DNA from: Exiguobacterium aurantiacum
GTDB taxonomy: Bacteria > Bacillota > Bacilli > Exiguobacteriales > Exiguobacteriaceae
Length of the DNA stretch: 64,000 bases
Assembly (NCBI RefSeq): GCF_024362205.1
Contig: NZ_CP101462.1
Span: forward strand, 2,762,001 to 2,826,000
Reading direction: 5' to 3'
Shown piece by piece: positions 33,699 through 44,714 of the stretch. The notes below the pieces were generated by a model. The model was not told the DNA's origin, ran no database searches, and saw only the letters and a list, made by a program, of their open reading frames with translations. Position 1 is the first letter of the stretch; every line of letters begins with the position of its first letter. Position numbers and translations under genes: made by a program.

Positions 33699-34964
33699 AT
33701 GACCAAAAGTTCTGTAACCACGACGATTCAGTGGTTTATTTTTATTTTAGCTACAAATATTGTACCACCGCTCTCGATCGCTGCCTTATTTGAACTGTCG
33801 CCGGCCGAGACGATGACGTTCATCTCACGCTCGCTGTTCGTCTTCGCACTGTTCAGCATCATCCAGACACTGCTCGGCCACCGTCTGCCGATTTTAGAAG
33901 GACCGGCCGGGATTTGGTGGGGCGTCTTCACGCTCTATGCCTCGATTGGTCCGGCGCTTTACGGTAGCGGACAAGAGACGCTCCAGGCGCTCGGTTTCAT
34001 GTTGTTTTTGAGCGGTGTGCTCGGTGTGGTCATGACCGTCACCGGCCTGTTGCGACGGATGCTGTCGTTGTTCACCCCGCAAGTGCTCGGGGTCTATATG
34101 ATTCTGCTCGTCCTGCAACTGTCGGGTGCCGTCATTAAAGGCGGCTTCGGCGTGACCGAGGACGGCATTAACATCGTTCAAGCCGTCGCGACGGCCGGTC
34201 TCGTTTTGTTCGCGCTCACGCTCGAGCGCAGCCGGTTCAAGCAGTATGGACTCGTCATGACGCTCATCGCCGGATTTTGGTTGTTCAACATGCTCGGTCT
34301 CGGCAACCCGATCGTCCGTTCCGAGTCATTCTTCCTCGTGCCTGAGCTGTTCCCGTTCGGAACGTGGGTGTGGGATTGGAACTTGCTCCCGACCGCTTTC
34401 GTCATCACGCTCCTGCTCATGACGAATGTCCTTGCGAATATCAAATTGATTGAACGCATCGTCAGTTCGCGTGAGAAGCGTCAAATCGAAGGCAACGTCC
34501 CGGCGTCCGGTGTCGTCAGTGGGATCAGTCAAATGGTGGCGGGCATGTTCGGGACACCGGGACCGGTCGCCATCTCTGGAACGGCTGGTTTCTTATCCTC
34601 GACGGAGAGCGTCCATCGCTCACCCCATCTCGTGGCCCACGCTGTGATGATGGTGCTCGCCCTTATCGGTCCGTTCGTCTCGCTCATCGCGAGCATCCCG
34701 GCCGCCGTCGGATACGCCATCGTCACCCCGCTGATCGCGACGATGATTATCATCGGGATTAACGAGGCGGCGTTCGAATTGAACCAAAAGACAGCCTCGC
34801 TCACGGTCGGTCTTCCGCTCGTCATCGGAGCCGGTGCGATGTTGCTCCCGCCTGGGGCGATGAATGATTTGCCACCGCTTCTGGCGACCGTGTTCTCGAA
34901 CGGTCTCGTCCTCGGAACGATCGTCGCCTTGACGACGGCTATTCTCAGCCGCATCAAAGACTAA
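33699..34964 (+). CDS. NCS2-family uracil/xanthine permease (YwdJ-like)
   Basis: A 421-residue nucleobase transporter with about 12-14 membrane segments. Family features include EGPAGIWWGVF in place of the usual QH motif, and ISGTAGFLSSTESVHRSPH where substrate-contact residues lie. The nucleobase is not certain; resemblance is to Bacillus YwdJ. Start at 33699 with AGGGGGA upstream; an extension to 33561 would cross the divergent promoter. Confidence 0.82.
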   Translation: MTKSSVTTTIQWFIFILATNIVPPLSIAALFELSPAETMTFISRSLFVFALFSIIQTLLGHRLPILEGPAGIWWGVFTLYASIGPALYGSGQETLQALGFMLFLSGVLGVVMTVTGLLRRMLSLFTPQVLGVYMILLVLQLSGAVIKGGFGVTEDGINIVQAVATAGLVLFALTLERSRFKQYGLVMTLIAGFWLFNMLGLGNPIVRSESFFLVPELFPFGTWVWDWNLLPTAFVITLLLMTNVLANIKLIERIVSSREKRQIEGNVPASGVVSGISQMVAGMFGTPGPVAISGTAGFLSSTESVHRSPHLVAHAVMMVLALIGPFVSLIASIPAAVGYAIVTPLIATMIIIGINEAAFELNQKTASLTVGLPLVIGAGAMLLPPGAMNDLPPLLATVFSNGLVLGTIVALTTAILSRIKD

Positions 34965-34994
34965 AAAAACTGACCTCGAGAGGTCAGTTTTTTT
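34963..34994. terminator. Bidirectional terminator, perfect palindrome
   Basis: Arms AAAAAAACTGACCTC and complement (15 bp) with a 2-nt centre. The stop codon of the minus-strand RDD gene lies in the right arm. Confidence 0.9.
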
Positions 34995-35376
34995 CGGTTA
35001 CGTGCATATGGAACGCTGCGTCGTGCGGCAAGACGGCACCATCTTCGGACTCGAAGTGTGCCCGGTCCTTGACGTAGGCGGCAATCGAAATCGTGTCGCG
35101 GTGAAGCGCCCGTTTGAACGCTTGCTCGGCCGTGACCGGGGTCCCGTCGTCATTCTTCAACTCGAGTCCCATCAGCTTATAGCCGAGCGTCTGTCCGCCG
35201 CGGCGCATCTGACATGCCTCAAGTGCGTAGGAGACGAGCGTCGGGGTGATGACGGCATGGACGAACTCGCTCTTCACTTTCTTTCGGACGAGCTGTTCGA
35301 CACCGTAACTGACCAATCCCGCAATGACGCCGTCGATCAAGACGGCTTTGGTGCGTTTCTTCGTCAATGGATTCAT
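34984..35376 (-). CDS. RDD-family membrane protein
   Basis: A 130-residue protein with the RDD signature (KRTKAVLIDGVIAGLV) and the second conserved part RRGGQTLGYKLMGLEL. Two or three weak membrane segments. Function unknown, and RDD proteins are often linked to transport or stress. Overlaps the upstream NAD(P)-binding gene by 4 bp (ATGA). Confidence 0.8.
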   Translation of the reverse strand: MNPLTKKRTKAVLIDGVIAGLVSYGVEQLVRKKVKSEFVHAVITPTLVSYALEACQMRRGGQTLGYKLMGLELKNDDGTPVTAEQAFKRALHRDTISIAAYVKDRAHFESEDGAVLPHDAAFHMHVTEKN

Positions 35377-36020
35377 TGGCTCATCCTCTGCATCATGCCA
35401 GACGTCAACACTTCGATGCCCTGCCCTTCTTCCGCGGCCATGATCAAGGCACGCGCCACGTGGAGCGCTTGAATCGGTGCGGCATCCGGTAGTTTATCGA
35501 GTAACAACGGTTGGAGCGGACGGCTGACGACTTCGGCCGCTTTCTCGCCGAGGCGGAACTCTTCCCGATCTCCGAGCAGGAGCGACGGACGGGCGATAAT
35601 CAAGTGTTCGAAGCCGAACACTTTGAGCCCGTTCTCGAGCTCCCCTTTTACCCGGTTGTAGAAGAAAGGTGACCGAAGTGACGCGCCTTGTGCCGAGACG
35701 ACGGCATAACGTGCCGCACCGTGCTGCTTCGCGACGCGCGCCACTTCAAGCGGCAACTCGAGATCGACATATTTGAACGCCTGACGTGAACCGGCGACGG
35801 CAATCGTCGTCCCGAGCGCACAGTAGACGTCATCGATATGCGGCAACGCCTCGTCCATTCCTTCGAACCCGACGACCTCATGAAGTTTCGGGTGACTCCA
35901 ACGCTTTGAGCGACGGACGACAATCCAGACTTGATCATATCGTTCTTGTTCGAGCAACTGTTCGACGAGTTCGCGGCCAATCAATCCGGTGGCGCCAACG
36001 ACTAATGCAGTTTTCCCCAT
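35373..36020 (-). CDS. NAD(P)H-binding Rossmann protein
   Basis: A 215-residue atypical short-chain dehydrogenase: nucleotide motif GATGLIGRELVEQLL at the N-terminus, then YCALGTTIAVAGSRQAF and a Tyr/Lys region (FFYNRVKGELE). It resembles the oxidoreductases related to HTATIP2/YwnB-like proteins. Substrate unknown. Forms an operon with the RDD gene; GGGGGAA precedes the ATG. Confidence 0.83.
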   Translation of the reverse strand: MGKTALVVGATGLIGRELVEQLLEQERYDQVWIVVRRSKRWSHPKLHEVVGFEGMDEALPHIDDVYCALGTTIAVAGSRQAFKYVDLELPLEVARVAKQHGAARYAVVSAQGASLRSPFFYNRVKGELENGLKVFGFEHLIIARPSLLLGDREEFRLGEKAAEVVSRPLQPLLLDKLPDAAPIQALHVARALIMAAEEGQGIEVLTSGMMQRMSQ

Positions 36021-36054
36021 GCTTGTTCCCCCTAGTTACGTAGTTCCTTTCAGT

Positions 36055-38027
<1,973 letters not shown>

Positions 38028-38028
38028 T

Positions 38029-38100
38029 CACCCGTAGTCGAACCATTTACGGTGGTTCGGTAGAGACTTGCGGGCCATATTCCCGCTGATATACGAGTGC
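38029..38100 (-). promoter_or_regulatory. Guanine (purine) riboswitch aptamer
   Basis: Reverse strand begins CACTCGTATATCAG and carries the conserved loop parts ATATGGCC, TCTCTACC, CCGTAAA and closes with GACTACGGGTG. The C in GACTACG marks guanine/hypoxanthine rather than adenine specificity. It lies upstream of the xpt terminator, so excess purine should shut off xpt-pbuX. Confidence 0.93.
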
Positions 38101-38246
38101 GAATCTTTTATTTATATAAGATAGGACTTATTCTAGACGATATTTCATAAAATGCAACCTGTTTTGGAAAAGACGGCTAAAAGTTCGATTTTTCTGAAAC
38201 TGCTGTATACTGAAGATACTGGAAAAACGAGAGGAGCCACATCCAT

Positions 38247-38855
38247 ATGAAGCTATTCGTATTAGGGGCCACCGGCCGGACCGGTCATCAGTTTGTCGAC
38301 CAGGCCATCGAGCATGGCCACCACGTGACCGCCTTCGTGCGGGAACAGAAAAAACTCATCCGGACCCCGCAACTTGAAATCATCGAAGGCGACGTCACAG
38401 ACAGCACCGCACTGACGGACGCACTCGCTGGTCATGATGCCGTCATCAGCTGTCTCGGGACCGACTTGAGTGATTCGGACTTCTTGGCCCGCGTCACCGA
38501 TGCGCTCGTCCCAGCACTGAAAGCGAACGCCATCAATCGGGTCGTCTATCTCGCATCGGCTGGAATCGATAAAGAGATTCCAGGCATCGCCGGCACGGTC
38601 GTCACGTTCATGCTTCGGAAACCACTCCGTGATCACCGAGCCGCGGTCGATTTATGGCGCAACTCGTCGTTCGATTACACGATTGTGCGGCCGATGCAAT
38701 TGACGGATGGTCCCCGGACATCGGTGTATCGCACGTCCGTCGACAGCATCCCAGACAACGGCAAACAAATCTCGCGAGCCGATGTCGCCCAGTTCATGTT
38801 GAACGCCGTCGAAGACCAGCTCTTCATCCGCCAATCGGTCGGACTGGCGTACTAA
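38247..38855 (+). CDS. NAD(P)H-binding (SDR-like) protein
   Basis: A 202-residue Rossmann protein: VLGATGRTGHQFVDQA at the N-terminus, CLGTDLSD in the middle, and the later SFDYTIVRPMQLTDGP typical of NmrA/YwnB-like proteins. It may reduce flavins/quinones or act as a sensor; no substrate evidence. It precedes the ABC-F gene by 60 bp. Confidence 0.83.
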   Translation: MKLFVLGATGRTGHQFVDQAIEHGHHVTAFVREQKKLIRTPQLEIIEGDVTDSTALTDALAGHDAVISCLGTDLSDSDFLARVTDALVPALKANAINRVVYLASAGIDKEIPGIAGTVVTFMLRKPLRDHRAAVDLWRNSSFDYTIVRPMQLTDGPRTSVYRTSVDSIPDNGKQISRADVAQFMLNAVEDQLFIRQSVGLAY

Positions 38856-38915
38856 TTTTTTTGAATCCATGCTACAATATCGGATAGTCAACTTTGAAGG
38901 GAACGAATAAGAAAT

Positions 38916-40469
38916 ATGAGTATATTAACAGTACAAAACTTGAGCCACGGTTTCGGTGATCGCGCCATTTTAAATGACGTGTCTTTCCGTCTATTGAAAG
39001 GCGAACACATCGGCCTCATCGGAGCGAACGGTGAAGGAAAATCTACGTTCATGAACATCATCACGCGTAAGCTCCAGCCTGACGAAGGCAAAATTGAATG
39101 GGCGAAAAACGTCCGTGTCGGTTACCTCGACCAACACGCTGTCCTCGAGCGTGGGATGACGATTCGGGACGTGTTAAAGAGCGCGTTCCAATACTTGATT
39201 GACACCGAAACACGAATCGGTGAGCTCTACATGGAAATGGGCGATGCGACACCTGAACAGATGGATGACATGCTCGCCGAAGTCGGCGAACTGCAGGAGA
39301 TGCTCGATTCGAACGACTTCTATATCATCGATGCGAAAGTCGAGGAAGTTGCACGCGGTCTCGGTATTTTAGATGTCGGACTCGACCGTGACGTCACGGA
39401 CCTCTCAGGTGGTCAGCGGACGAAAGTATTGCTCGCGAAATTGCTTCTCGAGAAGCCGGACATCCTCCTCCTCGATGAGCCGACCAACTATTTGGACGAG
39501 GCCCACATCGAGTGGTTGAAGCGTTATCTCCAGAACTACGACAACGCCTTCATCTTGATTTCGCACGATATCCCGTTCTTAAACAGCGTCATCAACTTGG
39601 TCTACCATATGGAGAACCAAGACTTGTCACGCTATGTCGGCGACTATGACAAGTTCATGGAAGTGTACGAGATGAAGCGCTCGCAGCTCGAATCGGCTTA
39701 TAAACGCCAGCAGGCTGAAATCGCCGACTTGAAAGACTTCGTCGCCCGCAACAAGGCACGCGTCTCGACACGGAACATGGCGATGTCGCGTCAGAAGAAG
39801 CTCGATAAGATGGACGTCATCGAACTGAGTGCGGAACGTCCGAAACCAGAGTTCCGCTTCCTTCAGGCTCGTACGTCAGGCCGTCTCATCTTTGACGCCA
39901 AAAATCTCGTCATCGGTTATGACGAGCCGCTCTCACGCCCGCTCGACCTCCAAATGGAGCGCGGTCAAAAAATCGCCCTCGTCGGTGCGAACGGGATCGG
40001 GAAGACGACGCTGTTGAAGAGTCTTCTTGGCATGATCAACCCGCTTGAAGGAACCGTCGAACGCGGTGAGTTCTTGGAGATCGGGTACTTCGAACAAGAA
40101 GCGGCTGTCAGCAACAACACGTGTATCGAAGAGATTTGGAGCGAATTCCCGTCCCTCAACCAGCAACAAGTCCGCGCCATGCTCGCGAAATGCGGTCTCA
40201 TGACGAAGCATATCGAGAGTAAAATCGCGGTCCTCAGTGGTGGAGAGAAGGCGAAGGTCCGTCTCTGTAAGCTCCAAAACAACGAATCGAACTTGCTCCT
40301 CCTCGATGAGCCGACGAACCACTTGGACGTCGACGCGAAGGAAGAGTTGAAGCGCGCGTTGAAGGAATATAAAGGCAGTATCCTACTCATCAGTCACGAA
40401 CCGGAGTTCTATCAAGACATTGTCACCGACGTCTGGAACTGTGAATCGTGGACGACAAAAGTATTCTAA
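38916..40469 (+). CDS. ABC-F family ATPase
   Basis: A 517-residue soluble protein with two ABC ATPase domains and no membrane segments. Walker A motifs are GANGEGKST (first) and GANGIGKTT (second); signatures LSGGQ and LSGGE; Walker B LLLLDEPTN in both. The linker between domains (about 240-310) is charged and helical, as expected for ribosome-binding ABC-F proteins. It resembles Bacillus YfmM/YkpA-type members; a specific role in translation or antibiotic protection is not readable. Confidence 0.92.
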   Translation: MSILTVQNLSHGFGDRAILNDVSFRLLKGEHIGLIGANGEGKSTFMNIITRKLQPDEGKIEWAKNVRVGYLDQHAVLERGMTIRDVLKSAFQYLIDTETRIGELYMEMGDATPEQMDDMLAEVGELQEMLDSNDFYIIDAKVEEVARGLGILDVGLDRDVTDLSGGQRTKVLLAKLLLEKPDILLLDEPTNYLDEAHIEWLKRYLQNYDNAFILISHDIPFLNSVINLVYHMENQDLSRYVGDYDKFMEVYEMKRSQLESAYKRQQAEIADLKDFVARNKARVSTRNMAMSRQKKLDKMDVIELSAERPKPEFRFLQARTSGRLIFDAKNLVIGYDEPLSRPLDLQMERGQKIALVGANGIGKTTLLKSLLGMINPLEGTVERGEFLEIGYFEQEAAVSNNTCIEEIWSEFPSLNQQQVRAMLAKCGLMTKHIESKIAVLSGGEKAKVRLCKLQNNESNLLLLDEPTNHLDVDAKEELKRALKEYKGSILLISHEPEFYQDIVTDVWNCESWTTKVF

Positions 40470-40490
40470 TCCGTGTAGAGGAAGTGGCGT

Positions 40491-41615
40491 ATGGCTGGCC
40501 CGATTCAAGTAAACGAACGCATCGTTCTGTATGACATCATTCGAGGGTTTGCCCTGTGCGGCATCTTCCTCGTCAATATCCCCACGATGCTCGGAAGCGA
40601 CTGGATTTTCGGTCGCACCGATTATGCGGGGAGCGATTTACTCGTCCGGACGCTATTCGATTTGTTCGTCCAGACGAAGTTTTATACGATTTTCTCGCTC
40701 TTGTTCGGAATCGGCTTCTCGATTTTCCTCGAACGTTCGTATGCGCGTGGGGACTCGGTCGGCCGCTACATCCGGCGCATCGCCATCTTGTTCCTATTCG
40801 GACTTGCTCACCTGGCCATTTGGTCGGGTGATATCTTACATACGTATGCGATGTGGGGCTTGTTGCTCCCGCTGTTTTATGGATTGAGCAATCGCGCGAT
40901 TTTGACATGGGCATGGGGCTTGTTGCTCACGAGCTTTGTATTGTTCTACGGCTCCTCAATCTATCTGGAATGGGCGCTAGGATATACATCTATTGGAGGC
41001 CCATTCCCGTCCGCATTCAATTCCGGGTTCGGACCATGGTTCGACTATCGCTTGGAAAATGAAATTATTGATATGTTCCAAAACTCGTTGTTCGCCGGCT
41101 TTGAAATCTTCAGCCTGTTCTTGTTCGGACTTTATATCGGACGGGAACGGAAACTCCTCACGTGGAGCATCCGAGGATTGACGCGGACGGCCATCATCTG
41201 CGCGGCAGCTGCCCTGCCTTTCTTCGCAGTCATCCTTTGGCATCACTACGGAGATGGCGCGGCATACGGTTCGACGAACTCAGCCGCCGTCCTCGTCTCG
41301 GGCAAACTGCTTGCGACGGTGTACGTCTGTCTGTTCACGATCGCCGTCCGCAACGGACGCGCATTCCGTCCGCTTCAGGCGCTCGGCCGTATGGCGCTGA
41401 CGAACTATTTGACGCACACGCTCGTCGTCGTCATCCCGGTCATCACCCTCGGCTACTACGGTCGCCTGTCGTTGACGGAAGGATTGTTCTTAAGCATCGC
41501 GATCTTGATTGCCCAGGCATTCTTCTCGATGTGGTGGCTCAAATCGCATCGATACGGCCCATTCGAGAAATTGTGGCGCATTGGAACGTATGGACGACAA
41601 AAACAAGCATCTTAA
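40491..41615 (+). CDS. DUF418 (YeiB-like) membrane protein
   Basis: A 374-residue protein with about ten membrane segments. The N-terminus YDIIRGFALCGIFLVNI is the DUF418 family start, and the C-terminal half contains LGRMALTNYLTHTLV. Function unknown. It begins 21 bp after the ABC-F gene with GAGGAAG upstream, so the two are probably co-transcribed. Confidence 0.87.
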   Translation: MAGPIQVNERIVLYDIIRGFALCGIFLVNIPTMLGSDWIFGRTDYAGSDLLVRTLFDLFVQTKFYTIFSLLFGIGFSIFLERSYARGDSVGRYIRRIAILFLFGLAHLAIWSGDILHTYAMWGLLLPLFYGLSNRAILTWAWGLLLTSFVLFYGSSIYLEWALGYTSIGGPFPSAFNSGFGPWFDYRLENEIIDMFQNSLFAGFEIFSLFLFGLYIGRERKLLTWSIRGLTRTAIICAAAALPFFAVILWHHYGDGAAYGSTNSAAVLVSGKLLATVYVCLFTIAVRNGRAFRPLQALGRMALTNYLTHTLVVVIPVITLGYYGRLSLTEGLFLSIAILIAQAFFSMWWLKSHRYGPFEKLWRIGTYGRQKQAS

Positions 41616-41622
41616 CCGCAAA

Positions 41623-41658
41623 AAAGGCTCGAAGCAGATCAATCTGCTTCGAGCCTTT
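41623..41658. terminator. Bidirectional terminator, perfect 16-bp stem
   Basis: Arms AAAGGCTCGAAGCAGA and complement with loop TCAA, between convergent DUF418 and ppaC. Confidence 0.92.
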
Positions 41659-41666
41659 CTCGTTTC

Positions 41667-42596
41667 TTAGTTCGTCGCCGCTGCTGTGAGCACCGGTACG
41701 ATTTGTTTTTTGCGTGAGACGACGCCAGGAAGTGTCGCCAGACCATCGACCAATTTGACGTTGAACGCCTGTTCGAATAGATCAGTCTTCTTACCGACAA
41801 CAAGTGCCTCCGAGTCGTTCGTCAAGATGTTCGTGATGGCGAAGACGAACAAATCGAGCTCTTTGTCTAACATCTTCACGGCAATTGCCGCTTCGACTTC
41901 AGCTTTCCGACTCAACACGTCGTTCGCGTCGACCGTGTTCACTTGAGCGATCTCAATGCGGTAGTCGCCCATCGCAAACTCTTTCGCGTCGAGCGAGATG
42001 AGTTCTGGAATCGTCTTTTGGCTAAGGTCCGCTCCAGCTTTCAACATCTCTAGACCGTATGTCTCGATGTCTGTGCCTGAGATGGCTGCGAGTTCTTTTG
42101 CCGCTTTGATATCCTCGTCCGTGCACGTCGGTGACTTGAACAAGAGCGAGTCCGAGATGATCGCCGATAGCATCAATCCTGCCATGTCAGGCGCGATTTC
42201 GACGCCGTGCTCTTTATAGAGCTTGAGCAAGATCGTCGCCGTACAACCGACCGGCTCGGCCCGATAGTAGAGAGCATCCGCTGTTTGGAAGTTGGCGATG
42301 CGGTGATGGTCGACGACTTCGAGAATGCGCACGTCTGCGATGTCTTCCGCGCTTTGCTGGAACTCGTTATGGTCGACCAGGATGACCGAGTTCGCTTCGT
42401 CTGACACGCGTTCCACGAGGCGTGGTGCCTTGACGCGGAAGTGGTCGAGCGCATATTGCGTCTCCCCGTTCACTTCGCCGAGACGGACCGCCTCAGCGTC
42501 CATGCCTAACTTTTTCTTCAGCTCCGCGTAAGCGAGCGCCGAGCAAATCGTATCCGTGTCTGGATTTTTATGTCCGAAAACTAGTACTGTACTCAT
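41667..42596 (-). CDS. ppaC: Manganese-dependent inorganic pyrophosphatase
   Basis: A 309-residue family II pyrophosphatase that pulls biosynthetic reactions by hydrolysing PPi. Metal motifs are GHKNPDTDT at the N-terminus, VDHNEF, and DHHRIANF; the C-terminal DHHA2 domain carries the substrate-binding SRKKQ near the end. Normal length, single-gene unit. Confidence 0.96.
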   Translation of the reverse strand: MSTVLVFGHKNPDTDTICSALAYAELKKKLGMDAEAVRLGEVNGETQYALDHFRVKAPRLVERVSDEANSVILVDHNEFQQSAEDIADVRILEVVDHHRIANFQTADALYYRAEPVGCTATILLKLYKEHGVEIAPDMAGLMLSAIISDSLLFKSPTCTDEDIKAAKELAAISGTDIETYGLEMLKAGADLSQKTIPELISLDAKEFAMGDYRIEIAQVNTVDANDVLSRKAEVEAAIAVKMLDKELDLFVFAITNILTNDSEALVVGKKTDLFEQAFNVKLVDGLATLPGVVSRKKQIVPVLTAAATN

Positions 42597-42672
42597 GATG
42601 CATTCTCCTCACTATGATAGTTTTCCCTTATCCATTATACCGTCTATCCTCATTCTTTCAATTCCCAAACAA

Positions 42673-42695
42673 AAAGAGCCACCAGGGGCTCTTTA
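42673..42695 (-). terminator. Terminator of the small acidic protein gene
   Basis: Stem AAAGAGCC / GGCTCTTT with a 6-nt loop; T residues follow on the reverse strand. Confidence 0.7.
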
Positions 42696-42830
42696 CGCTT
42701 GTTCGTCTTCGTCCGTCTCTTCAAGGTCCGAATGATCCCCTTTTGAATCTTCTTCGTGCGAAATATCCGGTTGATCTCGTTTCAACTTCTCTTGTTCTTC
42801 TTGTTCACGTTTTTTATCTTGTTCTGACAT
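42693..42830 (-). CDS. Small, highly charged protein (45 residues)
   Basis: The product (MSEQDKKREQEEQEKLKRDQ ... DEDEQA) is almost entirely charged and probably unstructured or helical. The ribosome site AAAGGATGAG precedes the ATG at 42830, and a terminator follows, which supports it as a real gene. It has no recognised domain. Low-complexity composition makes homology searches unreliable. Confidence 0.65.
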   Translation of the reverse strand: MSEQDKKREQEEQEKLKRDQPDISHEEDSKGDHSDLEETDEDEQA

Positions 42831-42924
42831 CTGTCTCATCCTTTCGGTTTTGTCATGTCGTAGACTGTTCCCCGAGCTGGATGGCTTCAAACGGATGTAT
42901 TCTTTCTGTTAACAAACTGTGATA

Positions 42925-43206
42925 TCACGCTTGAACGAACACGACCTCGTCGCCTCGGATCTCGACGTTGACGTCTTGCCCTTGGAACAACCACTCATCC
43001 TGTTCAGCCACGACGAAGCGAATCCCGTCCGCTTCCGTTTCGACGGCCGCGTTGTCGATGTCTTCTGTGATGACGCCCACTGAGAAGCCGTGCGTCAAAT
43101 CGGTCGAACCCCCATATTTGGCGAATAGGCGCACCGTCTGGCCTGCCTCGACTTCCATCTCATCTTTGAAAAATTGGAGTGCTTCTTCTGTCACGTTAAT
43201 CTTCAT
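42925..43206 (-). CDS. HesB/IscA-like protein (YneR type)
   Basis: A 93-residue protein of the HesB-like fold. It aligns with Bacillus YneR (start of domain EALQFFKDEMEVEAGQTVRL, FAKYGG, FSVGV). The three cysteines that bind Fe-S in true IscA are absent, so direct cluster scaffolding is unlikely. Function unknown. GGAGG precedes the ATG. Confidence 0.82.
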   Translation of the reverse strand: MKINVTEEALQFFKDEMEVEAGQTVRLFAKYGGSTDLTHGFSVGVITEDIDNAAVETEADGIRFVVAEQDEWLFQGQDVNVEIRGDEVVFVQA

Positions 43207-43273
43207 CTGTCATCCTCCTCTCGACTTCTGTCTCCATTCTAATCGTTTCAGAAAAACCGAGCGAGGAAGTTGC

Positions 43274-44233
43274 CTAGAGGGTCGTACCGGGCAAATACGT
43301 GACCGTTAAACTGTTTGTGACCGAAGCCGCGCCTTTCATCTCCTCGAACGTCACATCGAACAACGTCCGGCCGATGTCTTCGTTCGGGGAGTGCATCGTC
43401 GACAGCCCGAACGCCTGACCGATCGGATGACCATCGAAGCCAAGGATGGCGACTTCATCGGGGATGCTGACGCCGCGACGGCGCAGCTCTCCTAAAAAAC
43501 CGAGCGCCACATAATCCGACGAGAAAAAGAGCGCTCGAGGACGCTCTTGTTGACGCAGAAACGCATCGGCCAATCCGATCCCGTCCTCGCTCGTCAAGTA
43601 ACCGGTCCAGACCCACCGCTCACGCGCAAGTTCGACTTCATCGAAGTACGCCTGCTGACGCGCAATCGAGCTTGGACTGTCTTGTCGTGACAACACGATG
43701 CCGATTTCGGCATATCCGGCTTGCGCCAACACGCGCAACCCGGCGACGAACGCGGTGTAATGATCGACGTGAACCGAAGAAATCGTCTGCGGCGCTCCGA
43801 CGGTCGCAACCGCAATCGGACCAAATTGTCGATACGTTTCCATCTCATCGAATGACATCGTATGGGATAACAGAATCGCCCCATCGACTTCACGGTGCTT
43901 CAATAAATCAAGCGCTTGCCGTTCTTGGTCGAGTTGATACTCTGTCTGCCACATGACGAGTCGGTAATCTCTTTGGAGGGCGGCTTTCGCGAGCCCGTTA
44001 ACGAACAGTCCATAATACGGATGATCCAAATACGGCAACACGACGACGAAACGCTGCGTGCGACCGGTCGACAACGTCAGCGCCTGCTGATTCCGTAAAT
44101 AGCCAAGCTCGGCCATCGCCCGTCGCACCCGTTCACGCTTCTCTTTCGACACATACGGGTGCTCATTGAGCACGCGCGACACCGTCGTCACAGATACGTC
44201 CGCATATTTCGCGATATCTCGGATGTTCGCCAT
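43274..44233 (-). CDS. LacI-family transcriptional regulator
   Basis: A 319-residue repressor: N-terminal helix-turn-helix and hinge (MANIRDIAKYADVSVTTVSRVLN) followed by a periplasmic-binding-protein-like effector domain. The effector is unknown, and no sugar gene is adjacent. It is the second gene after a 77-codon gene (11-bp gap). A perfect 16-bp LacI-type palindrome upstream of that gene suggests autoregulation. Confidence 0.92.
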   Translation of the reverse strand: MANIRDIAKYADVSVTTVSRVLNEHPYVSKEKRERVRRAMAELGYLRNQQALTLSTGRTQRFVVVLPYLDHPYYGLFVNGLAKAALQRDYRLVMWQTEYQLDQERQALDLLKHREVDGAILLSHTMSFDEMETYRQFGPIAVATVGAPQTISSVHVDHYTAFVAGLRVLAQAGYAEIGIVLSRQDSPSSIARQQAYFDEVELARERWVWTGYLTSEDGIGLADAFLRQQERPRALFFSSDYVALGFLGELRRRGVSIPDEVAILGFDGHPIGQAFGLSTMHSPNEDIGRTLFDVTFEEMKGAASVTNSLTVTYLPGTTL

Positions 44234-44244
44234 TCCGCTTCACC

Positions 44245-44478
44245 TCAATCTGTCAGTCTTTGGATATAGTGTACCCACTCTGACTCCTGACTGTCACCTT
44301 TCGCAATCACTTGCTTTCGGATGGCTTGGACGAGGCGGAACCGTTCTTCAACGGGTAAATGAAGAAACTCGTCTTGAAAACGGGCGCACAACATTCTTCC
44401 GAACGGCGTATACAACTGATTGATGACAAGTTCGTAAACGATCCCACTACACCAGGTTTTCCACGTTGTCGGATTCAT
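44245..44478 (-). CDS. Small protein of unknown function (77 residues)
   Basis: The product begins MNPTTWKTWCSGIVYELVIN and is mostly helical, with FLHLPVEERFRLVQAIRKQV. No family recognised. GGAGGG precedes the ATG at 44478; the frame continues upstream into the promoter region without a start signal. It sits in one operon with the LacI-type regulator and shares its operator. Confidence 0.7.
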   Translation of the reverse strand: MNPTTWKTWCSGIVYELVINQLYTPFGRMLCARFQDEFLHLPVEERFRLVQAIRKQVIAKGDSQESEWVHYIQRLTD

Positions 44479-44510
44479 GAGCAATCCCTCCTTTGACTTA
44501 ACCGTACAGT

Positions 44511-44526
44511 CTGAAACGCGTTTCAG
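44511..44526. promoter_or_regulatory. LacI-type operator, perfect 16-bp palindrome
   Basis: CTGAAACGCGTTTCAG lies 32 bp upstream of the 77-codon gene and would sit between a TTGCTC-like -35 and a weak -10. It is typical of LacI-family sites and probably autoregulatory. Confidence 0.75.
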
Positions 44527-44551
44527 AGCAAGTACTATTTTTATTTTGTCT

Positions 44552-44565
44552 ATTTCCGAACATTC
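44552..44565 (+). promoter_or_regulatory. PurR-type box (upstream)
   Basis: ATTTCCGAACATTC matches the Bacillus PurBox pattern (AWWWCCGAACWWT). It lies about 45 bp upstream of the purine permease -35. Confidence 0.65.
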
Positions 44566-44608
44566 AACATCGATATAAGAAATTTTTAGGTTTTTTCGCT
44601 TGAAATCA

Positions 44609-44637
44609 TTGACGCCCGCCGACTCTTTTTGTATAGT
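44609..44637 (+). promoter_or_regulatory. Promoter of the purine permease
   Basis: -35 TTGACG (44609-44614), 17-bp spacer, -10 TATAGT (44632-44637). The leader of about 70 nt has no purine riboswitch features. Confidence 0.8.
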
Positions 44638-44674
44638 CATCAAGTTGATAACGTTTGTTTGAAGGTTAAAGAAC

Positions 44675-44690
44675 AATAATGTTCGGAAAT
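44675..44690 (-). promoter_or_regulatory. PurR-type box (downstream, inverted)
   Basis: AATAATGTTCGGAAAT is the reverse complement of ATTTCCGAACATTATT. It lies in the transcribed leader, 24 bp before the ATG, in opposite orientation to the upstream box. Confidence 0.65.
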
Positions 44691-44714
44691 TAAAGAGATT
44701 AGGGAGTTTTATAC

